NCBI GenBank assembly: GCA_017482005.1
Contig: JAFUOI010000002.1
Span: 26,154 to 90,153 of the forward strand
Reading direction: 5' to 3'
From: Lachnospiraceae bacterium
GTDB taxonomy: Bacteria > Bacillota_A > Clostridia > Lachnospirales > Lachnospiraceae
Length of the DNA stretch: 64,000 nt
The stretch's first letter is position 1; each line of letters starts with the position of its first letter. The notes beneath the pieces are model-generated. The model ran no database searches. It was not told where the DNA came from and was given only the letters and a program-made list of their open reading frames with translations. Positions 63,929-64,000 of the stretch are shown piece after piece. Made by a program: the position numbers and the translations under genes.

Positions 63929-64000
63929 GGATAAGCCCTCGACCTATTAGTACTTATCAGCTGAACACATTGCTGTGCTTACACCTTAAGCCTATCTACC
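63929..64000 (-). rRNA. 23S ribosomal RNA, 3' end only
   Basis: The minus strand reads GGTAGATAGGCTTAAGGTGT and ends ...AATAGGTCGAGGGCTTATCC, the conserved 3' terminus of 23S rRNA. The rest lies beyond the right edge. No 5S gene lies between this end and the terminator. Confidence 0.93.

Overview
The window reads as a chromosomal stretch of a low-GC Gram-positive anaerobe of the class Clostridia, most likely a Lachnospiraceae member (Roseburia/Eubacterium-like). This is inferred from family-level gene content and order (DUF177-rpmF-plsX-acpP-rnc-smc-ftsY, the ACT/DUF711 pair, a diaminopimelate dehydrogenase lysine route, cheV beside an rRNA operon), not from a database match. Almost every gene is on the minus strand.

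Region by region: 1-4.1 kb holds the 5' part of a histidine-kinase-like gene lacking its phosphoacceptor histidine, a YitT membrane protein and threonine ammonia-lyase. 3.2-10.6 kb is the conserved block ftsY-smc-rnc-acpP-plsX-rpmF-DUF177. 10.6-15.6 kb holds two large polytopic membrane proteins and two small unknown genes, in the place where ackA often lies beside pta. 15.7-27.2 kb is housekeeping: pta, tmcAL, DUF711/ACT, a YycJ-type metallo-hydrolase, a long FtsA-like protein, coaE, polA and a zinc-finger anti-sigma-like protein.

27.3-50.0 kb is an accessory island bordered by copies of a 180-bp inverted-repeat element. In transcription order it has a small secreted RHS/leucine-rich-repeat protein, a 4.1-kilo-residue secreted RHS polymorphic toxin with its immunity gene, then a string of displaced toxin tips each followed by an immunity candidate: a PD-(D/E)XK nuclease tip with an Imm70-like protein, a GIY-YIG tip with an Imm26-like protein, a module that has lost its tip, a second truncated RHS copy carrying a type-17 toxin tip, a ParB-like tip, and a further immunity remnant. 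Displaced tips are joined in frame to the same short RHS core end and are preceded by a 62-bp hairpin unit, sometimes in tandem. A two-gene AAA ATPase/TOPRIM pair, probably anti-phage defence, closes the island. I regard the cassette array and its hairpin units as the most novel part of the window.

50-64 kb is again mostly core: an MBL-fold hydrolase, tRNA-Leu(CAA), a NifX-like protein, flavodoxin, a SUFU-domain protein, lysA, ddh, a TrmB-type regulator, a DHH phosphoesterase, ung, hisF, hisH, a membrane protein with four FliM-like CheY-binding peptides, a Sir2-like protein, cheV, and the 3' end of a 23S rRNA gene entering from the right edge.
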